Source: Arcuatula senhousia
Taxonomy: Eukaryota > Mollusca > Bivalvia > Mytilida > Mytilidae
DNA length: 64,000 nt
Assembly: GCA_963971305.1 (NCBI GenBank)
Contig: OZ020306.1
Location: 5,200,842-5,264,841, forward strand
Reading direction: 5' to 3'
Positions 48,750-62,700 of this stretch are shown one piece after another. The notes under the pieces were generated by a model that saw only the letters and a program-made list of their open reading frames with translations, did no database searches and was not told where the DNA came from. Positions within the stretch are counted from its first letter, which is position 1; each line of letters starts with the position of its first letter. The translations under genes and the position numbers were made by a program.

Positions 48750-50510
48750 AAAACAAATCCCCCAAAAAGTGTTTAAACATGAATTAAGTGTATGTAGTAT
48801 TGTAGAAAGTGCGGGTTGGGCCGGTTTTCACAATAATAAAATTAAACAAACACAATCTCAGGTTAGGGTTCTTTATATAATCAAATCATCATATTATGGT
48901 TGACAATTCAGTTCTAAAACAGTCAATTCAAGGATGACAAGGAAAAACCCTACAATATAACAAAATAAGAATCATAAGTTTTAAATAACAACAGTTATAA
49001 ATAAAATGTAATCATAATCATATTAGTAACACACTACAGAGTAAATTGCATCTCTGTGTATAGCACAACTTTAAAATAAATCAGACTATTACACCATTTT
49101 GAATAAATATTCAAAATACTACAAACTGTATAAATTAAGTCATACATGTATGTGAATCTGACATAAATGCATATTCTAGATATTTCACAGGTAAGTTGCT
49201 GAGAATATATTTACCAAAAATAAGTAAATGGCTTGTATCATAAAAATGAAAGCTAGTCAGCTTATAAACATATACAAACCATGAAAATTATAAAAATACA
49301 AAAGAAAACAATAACCAACCTTGTAAAATCTTACAAAGGCTTAATGTGTGTTGATCCTCAATCTACATGATCTAACATCTGACTGGGTAATAATAAATCT
49401 ACATCATCAGACCTGAAGTACAAATATTTACAATCATAAACATTTTACTTCTGAATATTGCAGTACTGCTTTTACAAAATTTAGAGATATAGAACTTATT
49501 AATTTTATAGAAATTAACTGAAATTTACAATGAAGTTTAAACCTGTTTATGTCCATTCATTCATTCAATTAAAATAATGAACCATTTAATATTATTTATC
49601 CTATTATTTACATTTATAAATAATTTATCAGTTTTATATAAATTTATCATATTTAAGTCATCTTGACTGTAAAACTGATTTTAAATGGTTTAATCTGAAA
49701 TTTATGTTGATTTACACTCACAATCAATCATTCAAACAGACCCTTTCATAAATCTATCAGTCTCAGATTTATTCAAGTAAAGAACTCTCAGAAACTCTCT
49801 CAATATAGGACATTATAGGGCAATACTATTAAATACTAAAATGAAGCAAACATACCTTCACCAGGAATAGAGAAAGTATCCAGAAATAAAGAGAATCGAA
49901 ATGAACATCTAATGGCTACCACAATAGAATAAAGAATGACCTAGAAATAGATTCCCGCCGAAAAGTGAAGTAAGTCATGTGACAGAAATCATGTGACCAG
50001 AAGAAACTAGAGGCTCCAGAAACTAGCAGACTACAAACAACTAGATAAAATAGAAATACACAGCAACTGACAAATATAAATAAACCTGCTAATGCTGTGG
50101 AACAAAACTAAAATATAAAATACCATATAAATACAACACATATAAATAAAACACAATACAGAATCTGACTATACCACATGTACAAACAAATAGTATAATT
50201 CTCAAAGAAAAACTCCTGTTACATACTCGTCTTTTGTTCTTGTATCATTGTTAAACAAAATCTGATTACGTTATGAATAAACATCTAATTCAGTTCTGTC
50301 AATACAATCTATTTGCGCGGACGTCGTAGAGATAACCTTTCTAGAAAATCGCAGCGCGGACGTCACAGAGAACACCTAACTGTCCGGAAAATCATTTCCT
50401 TCCGACAACGTGGCTTGTTTTTATGCTAACCGGAAGTTGTATTATTTATGAAAATGTCAAAATATATTTGAAGATGGACAGATGAACATTGGAAAAACTA
50501 ACAAAGCAAA
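48750..50510 (+). promoter_or_regulatory. DENND11 upstream flank and promoter
   Basis: AT-rich from 48750 to 49900. Two TCATGTGA sites (49975-49982, 49989-49996) resemble MITF/TFE M-boxes. Two copies of GCGCGGACGTC (about 50316 and 50355) contain the CREB/ATF half palindrome GACGTC in a locally CpG-rich stretch about 150-200 bases before the ATG. Confidence 0.45.
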
Positions 50511-50727
50511 ATGGCACAAGAAGAAAGGTCTCCATTATTGGCAGACATAGATGAAGATGAACACCAATATCCGAACCCAAGAAAAAGAATCGCCCATATT
50601 CCGCCTGAGTTAAAAGGAATTAGAAATGTAAATGGCACCATCAATGCTAGTTCCTCTTCTTCTTCCCTAGCTGCTGACTTCGATTATATTGTTTGTGTTT
50701 TTGTTGTGACCTTTGATACACGTTCAG
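50511..50727 (+). CDS. DENND11: DENND11 exon 1
   Basis: [10 protein letters not shown] to FDTRS, then a split Gly codon. Contains a poly-Ser run. Donor CAG|GTATGC, phase 1. Confidence 0.92.
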
Positions 50728-53700
50728 GTATGCTATAAAATTGTGACTGTTATTGATTTTACCTGGGATTAAAATATCTAATGTATATTTTTACAAGGCT
50801 GCCAACCTAGCTTCGGCTTCCTGATGGCCCGAGACTAGTATTATTTTAGCCCCCTTTTTAATGCATTTTCAATATAGCGTTTTGATGAATAAAAAAAAAT
50901 TTAACCATTTGATTTTCCTAAAATTTCTTACAGCTGCATAACAACACAAGACATAAATAATATGTAAATTTAAGAAGATTTTACCGATTTTAAAACTTTT
51001 GATGCATTTTATGGTCAAGAGACCAAAAATTTTTAATGTCAACAAAAATTAAGATCTAAATTTTGACCCCGTGTATGCCTGGCAAATCACCCCTTTTACA
51101 GTCAGGGGCCTTACTTAAATCAGTGATTTTTTAATCACTTGTTTAAGTATTATTAAGTTATTTTCCTTTCAAAGCTAGAGTTACCTCTCTTTTAAAATCA
51201 CTTGTTCAAGTATTACAAATGAACTACTTATAACAGTGATTTTATTATAATGTCCTTCACTTAAATGTTATGAAGAGAAGTCTGAGTCTTATTGTATAAT
51301 TAAAGATAGAACACACCCCTGTCTAGATAATGGAATGTCCAGTCATGGCAGGACATGACCCTGAACTGAATTTTGGATAATTACACTTCAAATCACTTGT
51401 TTAAGTATCATATTAATTTTTACCTTTAAAAAATCACCTTTTTAAGTAACATTTTGTTAGGTAACCCCTGCTATCTTCAGGCATCGCGAACATGAAGATT
51501 TTGATCGCGAACATGGGTAATTAATTACATAATCAGAAACCTAAGATATTGAAGTTAATGGGAAAATTATTGCCACAGCTGGGAAAATTCAGAAAGTAAA
51601 GTAATGGGTTGTTACATTTGGTCTTTCTTTTATCAGAAAATCACATATTTTGGGGAAATACTGATAACAGGTGGCAGCAAAATCTATAATTTTGTAATTT
51701 AAAAGATGCTTACTAAATCTTTTTTCAATATTTATTAATTAATATAATTGTTTTTAAACTGTTCTTTTGTAAATTAAGATTTTTGGAAAAATGTTTAGCA
51801 TTTTGAAATGCTACTTGAATAAGTGATTTAAAAATCACTGATTTAAGTAATGCCCCTGACTGTTTTATGCTGATTTAAGTGTTGGTCTTTGTATATACCA
51901 AACTTTGGCTTAAGAACTACCAAATAACCCAAACAACTAAAAACAGCACCAAAAATTGACCTAGAAATACCTCTGGAAGATATATGGTGTTTTTTAAAGG
52001 GACTATATTAAACAACAACGAAAAATAAGGGGCGATAATTGTGGTCTCGTACCTAATAGTCCTCAGATAAGCCTCATTTCATCAAATAAATTTGTTTTTC
52101 ACCAACTAGAGTCTTTTTTGAGTTTACATACCAAGTTTCATAATGATCAGATGAATAACATTAAAAATGTGAGCCATTCAAATCAATGGTTTTCTTCAAA
52201 AATATGGTCCGCTACAGCTTACTCAAGAACCATGGATCCTATGTGGCCATATTTTTTACATCTCATGATTTTTGACAAAACCAATGATTGATATCAATAA
52301 CTTGAGGTGTACTGAACATGAAAAACACAAGTTTTGGTAAAATAAGTGCATGGTTTTAATATTTGATTCTGGTTTATATTCGCGGAGTGAAAAATAAGAC
52401 ATTCAAGGATTTAAAGGGGTACTAATATGGTCGTTAATATTTTTCAAAATTTGTACAAGATATTTACCTGGAAACTCTTTTAAAATGTTCTCTATATAAT
52501 AAGCTTACAAAAAACCCCAAGAAACATTAACTTTATATACTATTTAAGTCCATATTAACCATTTGAAAATCAGGAACCATATGTATTATGAAAGCGGTTT
52601 TGCCAAAATTGGTAAAAGTAGCTATTCAAGGGTGAAAAAAATGCAAAAGAGGATGCAATATCTTACATTTTTTATGTTTTCAGTATGAGAGGATGCAAAT
52701 CAACAGATTTCAATAGCAAAAACTTTGGTCAGAGCACTTTTGATGGAAACTAGTAAATGACTTATGTGCAAAAACATAGAAAAACCTTCAAATCTTTAGC
52801 TTGTAACTGCTAATATTTACAATCATTTCACTTATGTAGTAGACAATGCTGAACAAATAGGTGTTTTTGTGTTGTTTATCATTAAAACATTGCTTTCTGT
52901 CTGATATTCCAAGAATTGAAGTAATAAAAAGATGATTTTAGAAAGATGGCATAGGCCCACCCCAGAAAAATCCATATGCTGCCGCAACCTTGTTTCGCAG
53001 TGGGGAAAAGAATTTTTGGCCGGATTTCACGGAGTGAAAAATCCGGGTTATAAAATGGTGAATGTCGGGCGGGCGGCGGGCGGCGGGCGGCGGGCGGCGG
53101 GCGGGCGGCGGGCGGGCGGGGAAAAATTTTTCGTAACAGTTTTCTCAGCAACTACTAATCACAGCCACTTGATATTTGGTATACAGCATCAGGGTGGGGT
53201 CCCATAACGTGGGAACCGATTTTAGGTCTGTCGCTCACCAACTTCCTGTTTAACGAAATCCGGCCATTTTTGACTTTGACAGATTTTTTCAGAAATACTT
53301 TCAACATTTCAGGATAAAAACACTCCTTATGTCTTAATTTAATGATTTATGACAATTCTAGGCAACTAAAAGTCTTTATTTGCAAGTAAGGGGTCATTTT
53401 GTTGGAAAAAAATCCAAAATCCAAAAAGAAGACCATTTTCATTGAAAATCCCATACACATTGAATTTTGGCTCATTTGGTCATATTTTCATATAAATTCA
53501 TGAAACAAAGACTGAAATCATTTCAATATGGCATATTCAGTAAGTTCAGACTAAATACAGTTTTGCTAGAAAGTTTTTGAAATTTTACCCATAGCCCCCC
53601 TCTCCTAGGCCCGAGACTAGTATTATTTTAGCCCCCTTTTTAATGCATTTTCAATATAGCGTTTTGATGAATAAAAAAAAATTTAACCATTTGATTTTCC

Positions 53701-56700
53701 TAAAATTTCTTACAGCTGCATAACAACACAAGACATAAATAATATGTAAATTTAAGAAGATTTTACCGATTTTAAAACTTTTGATGCATTTTATGGTCAA
53801 GAGACCAAAAATTTTTAATGTCAACAAAAATTAAGATCTAAATTTTGACCCCGCGTATGCCTGGCAAATCACCCCTTTTATGCTGATTTAAGTGTTGGTC
53901 TTTGTATATACCAAACTTTGGCTTAAGAACTACCAAATAACCCAAACAACTAAAAACAGCACCAAAAATTGACCTAGAAATACCTCTGGAAGATATATGG
54001 TGTTTTTTAAAGGGACTATATTAAACAACAACGAAAAATAAGGGGCGATAATTGTGGTCTCGTACCTGATATAAGGCTGGGTTTTTCCGGATTTTCATTT
54101 ACTATACTATTTTTAAAATACTTCTTCTCTGTTAAAGTCCAGTCGGACCAGTGTTCTGTCTAGGTCCATATAGCACTGTGGTACCACTGTGCTGTATTTT
54201 ATTTTACCACAGTGCTATCTTGTAAGGATTTATAATAGAATGTGTTAGGACCACAGTGCTATAATTTTCAGAAAAGCATGTTTTTACTGGCTACCACAGT
54301 GCTATTAAAAATTTCTGGGGAGAACACTGAGTCCTCATATAGAGTATTTTCATACTTTGTTTCTTGTAAACATGGTAAAGAAAAAAAAAGATCTGTTTTC
54401 ATTGAAGTTAAACAAGTTCATGATTGACTTTATACAATATTGTTATGAAAAAGTTTTTATATCAAATGAAAAGTCACAAATGTAAATCATTCATATACAT
54501 GCATATACATTGTAGCATGGGGAAAAAACAAATACGAAAAAAACACAAACTATCAACGATACAACAAGCCAAACTGTTATCATGACTTTTGATTCGTTTT
54601 ATTATTATTTTCGTGCTTACATGTAAAACCCCCAGGACGATTTTTATGAGTTGGCAGTCTGTTTTTAACATCTATTTTGATCCAAGGCTTTGCCTTTCAT
54701 TTGAATCATTGTATATTTGTAAAATGCAAACAAATACCCATATCATGTGGCATTGAAGTCTCAAAGTCCATAGAAAAAAACAACAACGAAATGATAAGAA
54801 GAACCTTGAGAAAGCTGGTGCAACTGGCCATGCTGACAACCCCATTGAAATCATTCAGAGAGGCAACATGCCTCACTGATGATCTCATAAACAAGGTAAG
54901 GTAGAGGTTGAGACAAATACGAAAATACACACACTGTCAATGATACACCAAGTCAAACTGTTTTCATTACTTTTGATTCATTTTATTATTATTTTCGTGC
55001 TTAAAACCCCCATGCCAATTTTTATAAGTTGGCAGGCAGCGTGCCTCACTGATGATCTCTTAAACAAGGTAAACAAGGTAAGGTAGAGGTTGAGACAAAT
55101 GCACTGTACATTTGTTAATAAATTTTAAAAAATTAAACTTACTAAGATGCAAATTATTTTATTTCTGAGGGGGCTAGCCAGGAATATTTCCTTATTTCTT
55201 AACTGACAAACACAAAATTATATGTGTAAAATATTTTTTACCATAACACGAATGAAATATTTTTTTCTTTAAAAATGTATGCAAGGTACTGGAATATAAA
55301 TACTGACAAGTGGTTAATGAATACACATTTCATAATTATCAGCCAAAATCGAAACCAAATATTTTTGGGACAAATAAGTTTCTCCTAGGTAATAAAATGA
55401 ATGGTGCCTAAAATGCTAAGTTATAAAGACAAAAAGTTCTTCAACTGTAGTGTGTATTAAACTAATAACTATAAGTGAGATTTTGAGTCTCAAAAGGCAC
55501 ACATCTTCAAAATTTCAGCAATCAGTTAACAGATCATTCAAATGCTACAAACCTACATGTATCTATACTAAAAAGGCAAAAACATTACAAAAAAACCCAT
55601 TACACATCAGTTAGAGAGAAATGTGAATTAATGGTTCCTGATCAATATCAGGATCATATGCAGACAGTTGTCAGTGAACATTTCATTAAGTTCATGAACA
55701 TACTTTTTTTTTAATATTATTTCTTCAGGTAATATGGTAGAATGGTGTCAACCAGAAGATTTTGAATTGGATGGTGTTGAGTTTAAAGCCATGGCCAGTG
55801 GGTCACATACTCTGTTAAAAGACTTTGTGTAAGATCTACTTTATCCATAATACAAGTTACAAAATCTGAAAAAAGCAAAATAATCAAATTTTTTCAGTGG
55901 AATTTCAAGCACTTGGGAGGGCATACATCATTTGAAGCACATAAATTTAAGACGGGCAGTAGATGAACATGAAGACCTTAAAAAGGAACATGAAATGGTG
56001 ATGAGGATTAGGTAAAGGAAAAAAATACATACTGGTTTTAGCTTATATATTATCAAATATAGAAGTCGAAATTCCAAGGCAAAGTAAATGTTAGAAGCTA
56101 CAGAATATATCTTTAGATGCCCCAAAAGGCCATTTCAAGAATTTATCTCATCTTTAGTGAAACCAGTTTCTAAAATGTTGGAAGTCCAGATTGAATTTTG
56201 AATATCAAATCAATGATGTGTATGCCCTCCTTTAATGAACAATGTGTGAGTTGTTTTGATTTTTCCAGGCACCTGTTTTGGCTTCTGCATGTATACATTT
56301 GTAGCTCAAGTGATCATGAGGAAATACCCAGATGCTACTGGAATAAAAATCAATAAACTAAGGTCTAAAGAAAACCAGAAAACTCCTAATAAACGGTTGT
56401 GAAGTATGCTTGATCTAAAAATGTGCATACTTACAACATAGTATGAAAATAACAAGAGGTGTTACCACTCAGAGAATCATTCCACAGGGGAGTTTTGAGC
56501 ATACATCATTGAAACACATGTAACCTGTTACATGTACTGAATGCATTGAAGATGTTGAGACAAGGAACAAGTATAGGTGACACTATCAACTTAAATCAGC
56601 TGTTATTAAAAACATTTCAGAAAACAAGCAGCAGCTTTCAATGTGACAAGTGGTTGCTGCTTGATGTTTTGTCATTTTCCCAGCAACAAAAATATAAAGC

Positions 56701-59700
56701 ATATGATTCCAAACCAATCCTTAATCATCAACATATTTTGAACCAAACAGTTATGTGTATGTTCATGAGAAAGCCTTTCATATTGCATTTTTGTTCAGCT
56801 TTTAATAATTTGAGAAGGTGATAGAGCCATGAGATAAATCAAATTTGATGTTACTTCTTTTTGAAGTCAGTATCAAGTAAATTCATTTTTTATTTTGCTC
56901 ATCTCAAATAGAATTTAAATTTCATCACATAAAGGATGTTTTTACCTTTGTACACAAATACAATATAAAGTGCATTTTTAATCATTGATATTTCATTTTA
57001 TTTATGTAATTGTGTGTTTTTCTGTTTAGTTATTTCAGGAAGGATAACTTGTATGGGTTGTCATGTTTTGAGAACATGCACGTAGAGAGTGAGATAGAGA
57101 GAGGAGCCAGGATGAAGTCTGTAGGGATTTTATCTACATCTTATACAAATCTTTACAGACATATGCAATTCTTAGAAACACAAGTCAGGTAATCCACACA
57201 ACAGACATATGCAATTCTTAGAGACACAGTTCAGGTAATCCACATTACAGACATATGCAATTCTTAGAGACACAAGTCATGTAATCCACATTACAGACAT
57301 ATGCAATTCTTAGAGACACAGTTCAGGTAATCCACATTACAGACATATGCAATTCTTAGAGACACAAGTCATGTAATCCACATTACAGACATATGCAATT
57401 CTTAGAGACACATGTCAGGTAATCCACATTTCAGACATATGCAATTCTTAGAGACACAAGTCAGGTAATCCACATAACAGACATATGCAATTCTTAGAGA
57501 CACAGTTCAGGTAATCCACATTACAGACATATGCAATTCTTAGAGACACAAGTCATGTAATCCACATTACAGACATATGCAATTCTTAGAGACACAAGTC
57601 ATGTAATCCACATTACAGACATATGCAATTCTTAGAGACACAGTTCAGGTAATCCACATTACAGACATATGCAATTCTTAGGGACACAAGTCATGTAATC
57701 CACATTACAGACATATGCAATTCTTAGAGACACAAGTCATGTAATCCACATTACAGACATATGCAATTCTTAGAGACACAGTTCAGGTAATCCACATTAC
57801 AGACATATGCAATTCTTAGAGACACAAGTCATGTAATCCACATTACAGACATATGCAATTCTTAGAGACACATGTCAGGTAATCCACATTTCAGACATAT
57901 GCAATTCTTAGAGACACAAGTCAGGTAATCCACATAACAGACATATGCAATTCTTAGAGACACAGTTCAGGTAATCCACATTACAGACATATGCAATTCT
58001 TAGAGACACAAGTCATGTAATCCACATTACAGACATATGCAATTCTTAGAGACACAAGTCATGTAATCCACATTACAGACATATGCAATTCTTAGAGACA
58101 CAGTTCAGGTAATCCACATTACAGACATATGCAATTCTTAGGGACACAAGTCATGTAATCCACATTACAGACATATGCAATTCTTAGAGACACATGCCAG
58201 GTAATCCACATTACAGACATATGCAATTCTTAGAGACACAAGTCAGGTAATCCACATTACAGACATATGCAATTCTTAGAGATACATGTCAGGTAATCCA
58301 CATTACAGACATATGCAATTCTTAGAAACACAAGTCAGGTAATCCACATTACAGACATATGCAATTCTTAGAAACACAAGTCAGGTAATCCACATTACAG
58401 ACATATGCAATTCTTAGAGACACATGTCAGGAAATCCACATTACAGACATATGCAATTCTTAGAGATACATGTCAGGTAATCCACATTACAGACATATGC
58501 AATTCTTAGAGACACAAGTCATGTAATCCACATTACAGACATATGCAATTCTTAGAAACACAAGTCATGTAATCCACATTACAGACATATGCAATTCTTA
58601 GAGACACAAGTCATGTAATCCACATTACAGACATATGCAATTTTAGAGACACAAGTCAGGTAATCCACATTACAGACATATGCAATTCTTAGAGACACAA
58701 GTCAGGTAATCCACATTACAGACATATGCAATTCTTAGAGATACATGTCAGGTAATCCACATTACAGACATATGCAATTCTTAGAGACACAAGTCATGTA
58801 ATCCACATTACAGACATATGCAATTCTTAGAGATACAAGTCAGGTAATCCACATTACAGACATATGCAATTCTTAGAGACACAAGTCAGGTAATCTACAT
58901 TACAGACATATGCAATTCTTAGAGACACAAGTCATGTAATCCACATTACAGACATATGCAATTCTTAGAAACACAAGTCAGGTAATCCACATTACAGACA
59001 TATGCAATTCTTAGAAACACAAGTCAGGTAATCCACATTACAGACATATGCAATTCTTAGAGACACAAGTCAGGTAATCTACATTACAGACATATGCAAT
59101 TCTTAGAGACACAAGTCAGGTAATCCACATTACAGACATATGTAATTCTTAGAGACACAAGTCAGGTAATCCACATTACAGACATATGCAATTTTTAGAG
59201 ACACAAGTCAGGTAATCCACATTACAGACATATGCAATTCTTAGAGATACAAGTCAGGTAATCCACATTACAGACATATGCAATTCTGAGAGACACAAGT
59301 CATGTAATCCACATTACAGACATATGCAATTCTTAGAGACACAAGTCATGTAATCCACATTACAGACATATGCAATTCTTAGAGACACAGTTCAGGTAAT
59401 CCACATTACAGACATATGCAATTCTTAGAGACACAAGTCATGTAATCCACATTACAGACATATGCAATTCTTAGAGACACATGTCAGGTAATCCACATTT
59501 CAGACATATGCAATTCTTAGAGACACAAGTCAGGTAATCCACATAACAGACATATGCAATTCTTAGAGACACAGTTCAGGTAATCCACATTACAGACATA
59601 TGCAATTCTTAGAGACACAAGTCATGTAATCCACATTACAGACATATGCAATTCTTAGAGACACAAGTCATGTAATCCACATTACAGACATATGCAATTC

Positions 59701-62700
59701 TTAGAGACACAGTTCAGGTAATCCACATTACAGACATATGCAATTCTTAGGGACACAAGTCATGTAATCCACATTACAGACATATGCAATTCTTAGAGAC
59801 ACATGTCAGGTAATCCACATTACAGACATATGCAATTCTTAGAGACACAAGTCAGGTAATCCACATTACAGACATATGCAATTCTTAGAGATACATGTCA
59901 GGTAATCCACATTACAGACATATGCAATTCTTAGAAACACAAGTCAGGTAATCCACATTACAGACATATGCAATTCTTAGAAACACAAGTCAGGTAATCC
60001 ACATTACAGACATATGCAATTCTTAGAGACACATGTCAGGAAATCCACATTACAGACATATGCAATTCTTAGAGATACATGTCAGGTAATCCACATTACA
60101 GACATATGCAATTCTTAGAGACACAAGTCATGTAATCCACATTACAGACATATGCAATTCTTAGAAACACAAGTCATGTAATCCACATTACAGACATATG
60201 CAATTCTTAGAGACACAAGTCATGTAATCCACATTACAGACATATGCAATTTTAGAGACACAAGTCAGGTAATCCACATTACAGACATATGCAATTCTTA
60301 GAGACACAAGTCAGGTAATCCACATTACAGACATATGCAATTCTTAGAGATACATGTCAGGTAATCCACATTACAGACATATGCAATTCTTAGAGACACA
60401 AGTCATGTAATCCACATTACAGACATATGCAATTCTTAGAGATACAAGTCAGGTAATCCACATTACAGACATATGCAATTCTTAGAGACACAAGTCAGGT
60501 AATCTACATTACAGACATATGCAATTCTTAGAGACACAAGTCATGTAATCCACATTACAGACATATGCAATTCTTAGAAACACAAGTCAGGTAATCCACA
60601 TTACAGACATATGCAATTCTTAGAAACACAAGTCAGGTAATCCACATTACAGACATATGCAATTCTTAGAGACACAAGTCAGGTAATCTACATTACAGAC
60701 ATATGCAATTCTTAGAGACACAAGTCAGGTAATCCACATTACAGACATATGTAATTCTTAGAGACACAAGTCATGTAATCCACATTACACACATATGCAA
60801 TTCTTAGAGACACAAGTCATGTAATCCACATTACAGACATATGCAATTCTTAGAGACACAAGTCAGGTAATCCACTTTACAGACATATGCAATTCTTAGA
60901 GACACAAGTCAGGTAATCTACATTACAGACATATGCAATTCTTAGAGACACAAGTCAGGTAATCTACATTACAGACATATGCAATTCTTAGAAACACAAG
61001 TCAGGTAATCCACATTACAGACATATGCAATTTTTAGAGACACAAGTCAGGTAATCCACATTACAGACATATGCAATTCTTAGAGATACAAGTCAGGTAA
61101 TCCACATTACAGACATATGCAATTCTGAGAGACACAAGTCATGTAATCCACATTACAGACATATGCAATTCTTAGAGACACAAGTCAGGTAATCTACATT
61201 ACAGACATATGCAATTCTTAGAGACACAAGTCAGGTAATCTACATTACAGACATATGCAATTCTTAGAGACACAAGTCAGGTAATCCACATTACAGACAT
61301 ATGCAATTTTTAGAGACACAAGTCAGGTAATCCACATAACAGACATATGCAATTCTTGGAGACACAAGTCAGGTAATCCACATAACAGACATATGCAATT
61401 CTTAGAGACACAAGTCAGGTAATCCACTTTACAGACATATGTTATTCTTAGAGACACAAGTCAGGTAATCCACATTACAGACATATGCAATTCTTAGAGA
61501 CACAAGTCAGGTAATCCACTTTACAGACATATGCAATTCTTAGAGACACAAGTCAGGTAATCCACATTACAGACATATGTTATTCTGAGAGACACAAGTC
61601 AGGTAATCTACATTACAGACATATGCAATTCTTAGAGACACAAGTCAGGTAATCTACATTACAGACATATGCAATTCTTAGAGACACAAGTCATGTAATC
61701 CACATTACAGACATATGCAATTCTTAGAGATACATGTCATGTAATCCACATTACAGACATATGCAATTCTTAGAGACACAAGTCAGGTAATCCACTTTAC
61801 AGACATATGCAATTCTTAGAGATACATGTCATGTAATCCACATTACAGACATATGCAATTCTTAGAGACACAAGTCAGGTAATCTACATTACAGACATAT
61901 GCAATTCTTAGAGACACAAGTCATGTAATCCATATTACAGACATATGCAATTCTTAGAGACACAAGTCAGGTAATCTACATTACAGACATATGCAATTCT
62001 TAGAGACACAAGTCAGGTAATCCACTTTACAGACATATGCAATTCTTAGAGATACATGTCATGTAATCCACATTACAGACATATGCAATTCTTAGAGACA
62101 CAAGTCAGGTAATCCACTTTACAGACATATGCAATTCTAAGAGACACAAGTCAGGTAATCCACATAACAGACATATGCAATTCTTAGAGACACAGTTCAG
62201 GTAATCCACATTACAGACATATGCAATTCTTAGAGACACAAGTCATGTAATCCACATTACAGACATATGCAATTCTTAGAGACACATGTCAGGTAATCCA
62301 CATTTCAGACATATGCAATTCTTAGAGACACAAGTCAGGTAATCCACATTACAGACATATGCAATTCTTAGAGACACAAGTCAGGTAATCTACATTACAG
62401 ACATATGCAATTCTTAGAGACACAAGTCAGGTAATCCACTTTACAGACATATGCAATTCTTAGAGATACATGTCATGTAATCCACATTACAGACATATGC
62501 AATTCTTAGAGACACAAGTCAGGTAATCCACTTTACAGACATATGCAATTCTAAGAGACACAAGTCAGGTAATCTACATCTTATACAAACCTGTACAGAC
62601 ATATGCAATTCAAATAAAATAAGATCACAATGGAAAACAGCAATCAGTCATTCATGTGACCAGTGGTTACTGCTGATCATTTAACAATTTGCTGCAGTAC

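Noticed and set aside
52882..53151. Proline/arginine-rich minus-strand ORF
   Set aside because: Produced by the GGGCGGC minisatellite inside a dispersed repeat; low complexity and no neighbouring exons.
57155..62580. CRISPR-like or centromeric satellite
   Set aside because: Units are contiguous without unique spacers, and the first unit is a real coding exon end. The array is single-locus and inside a gene.
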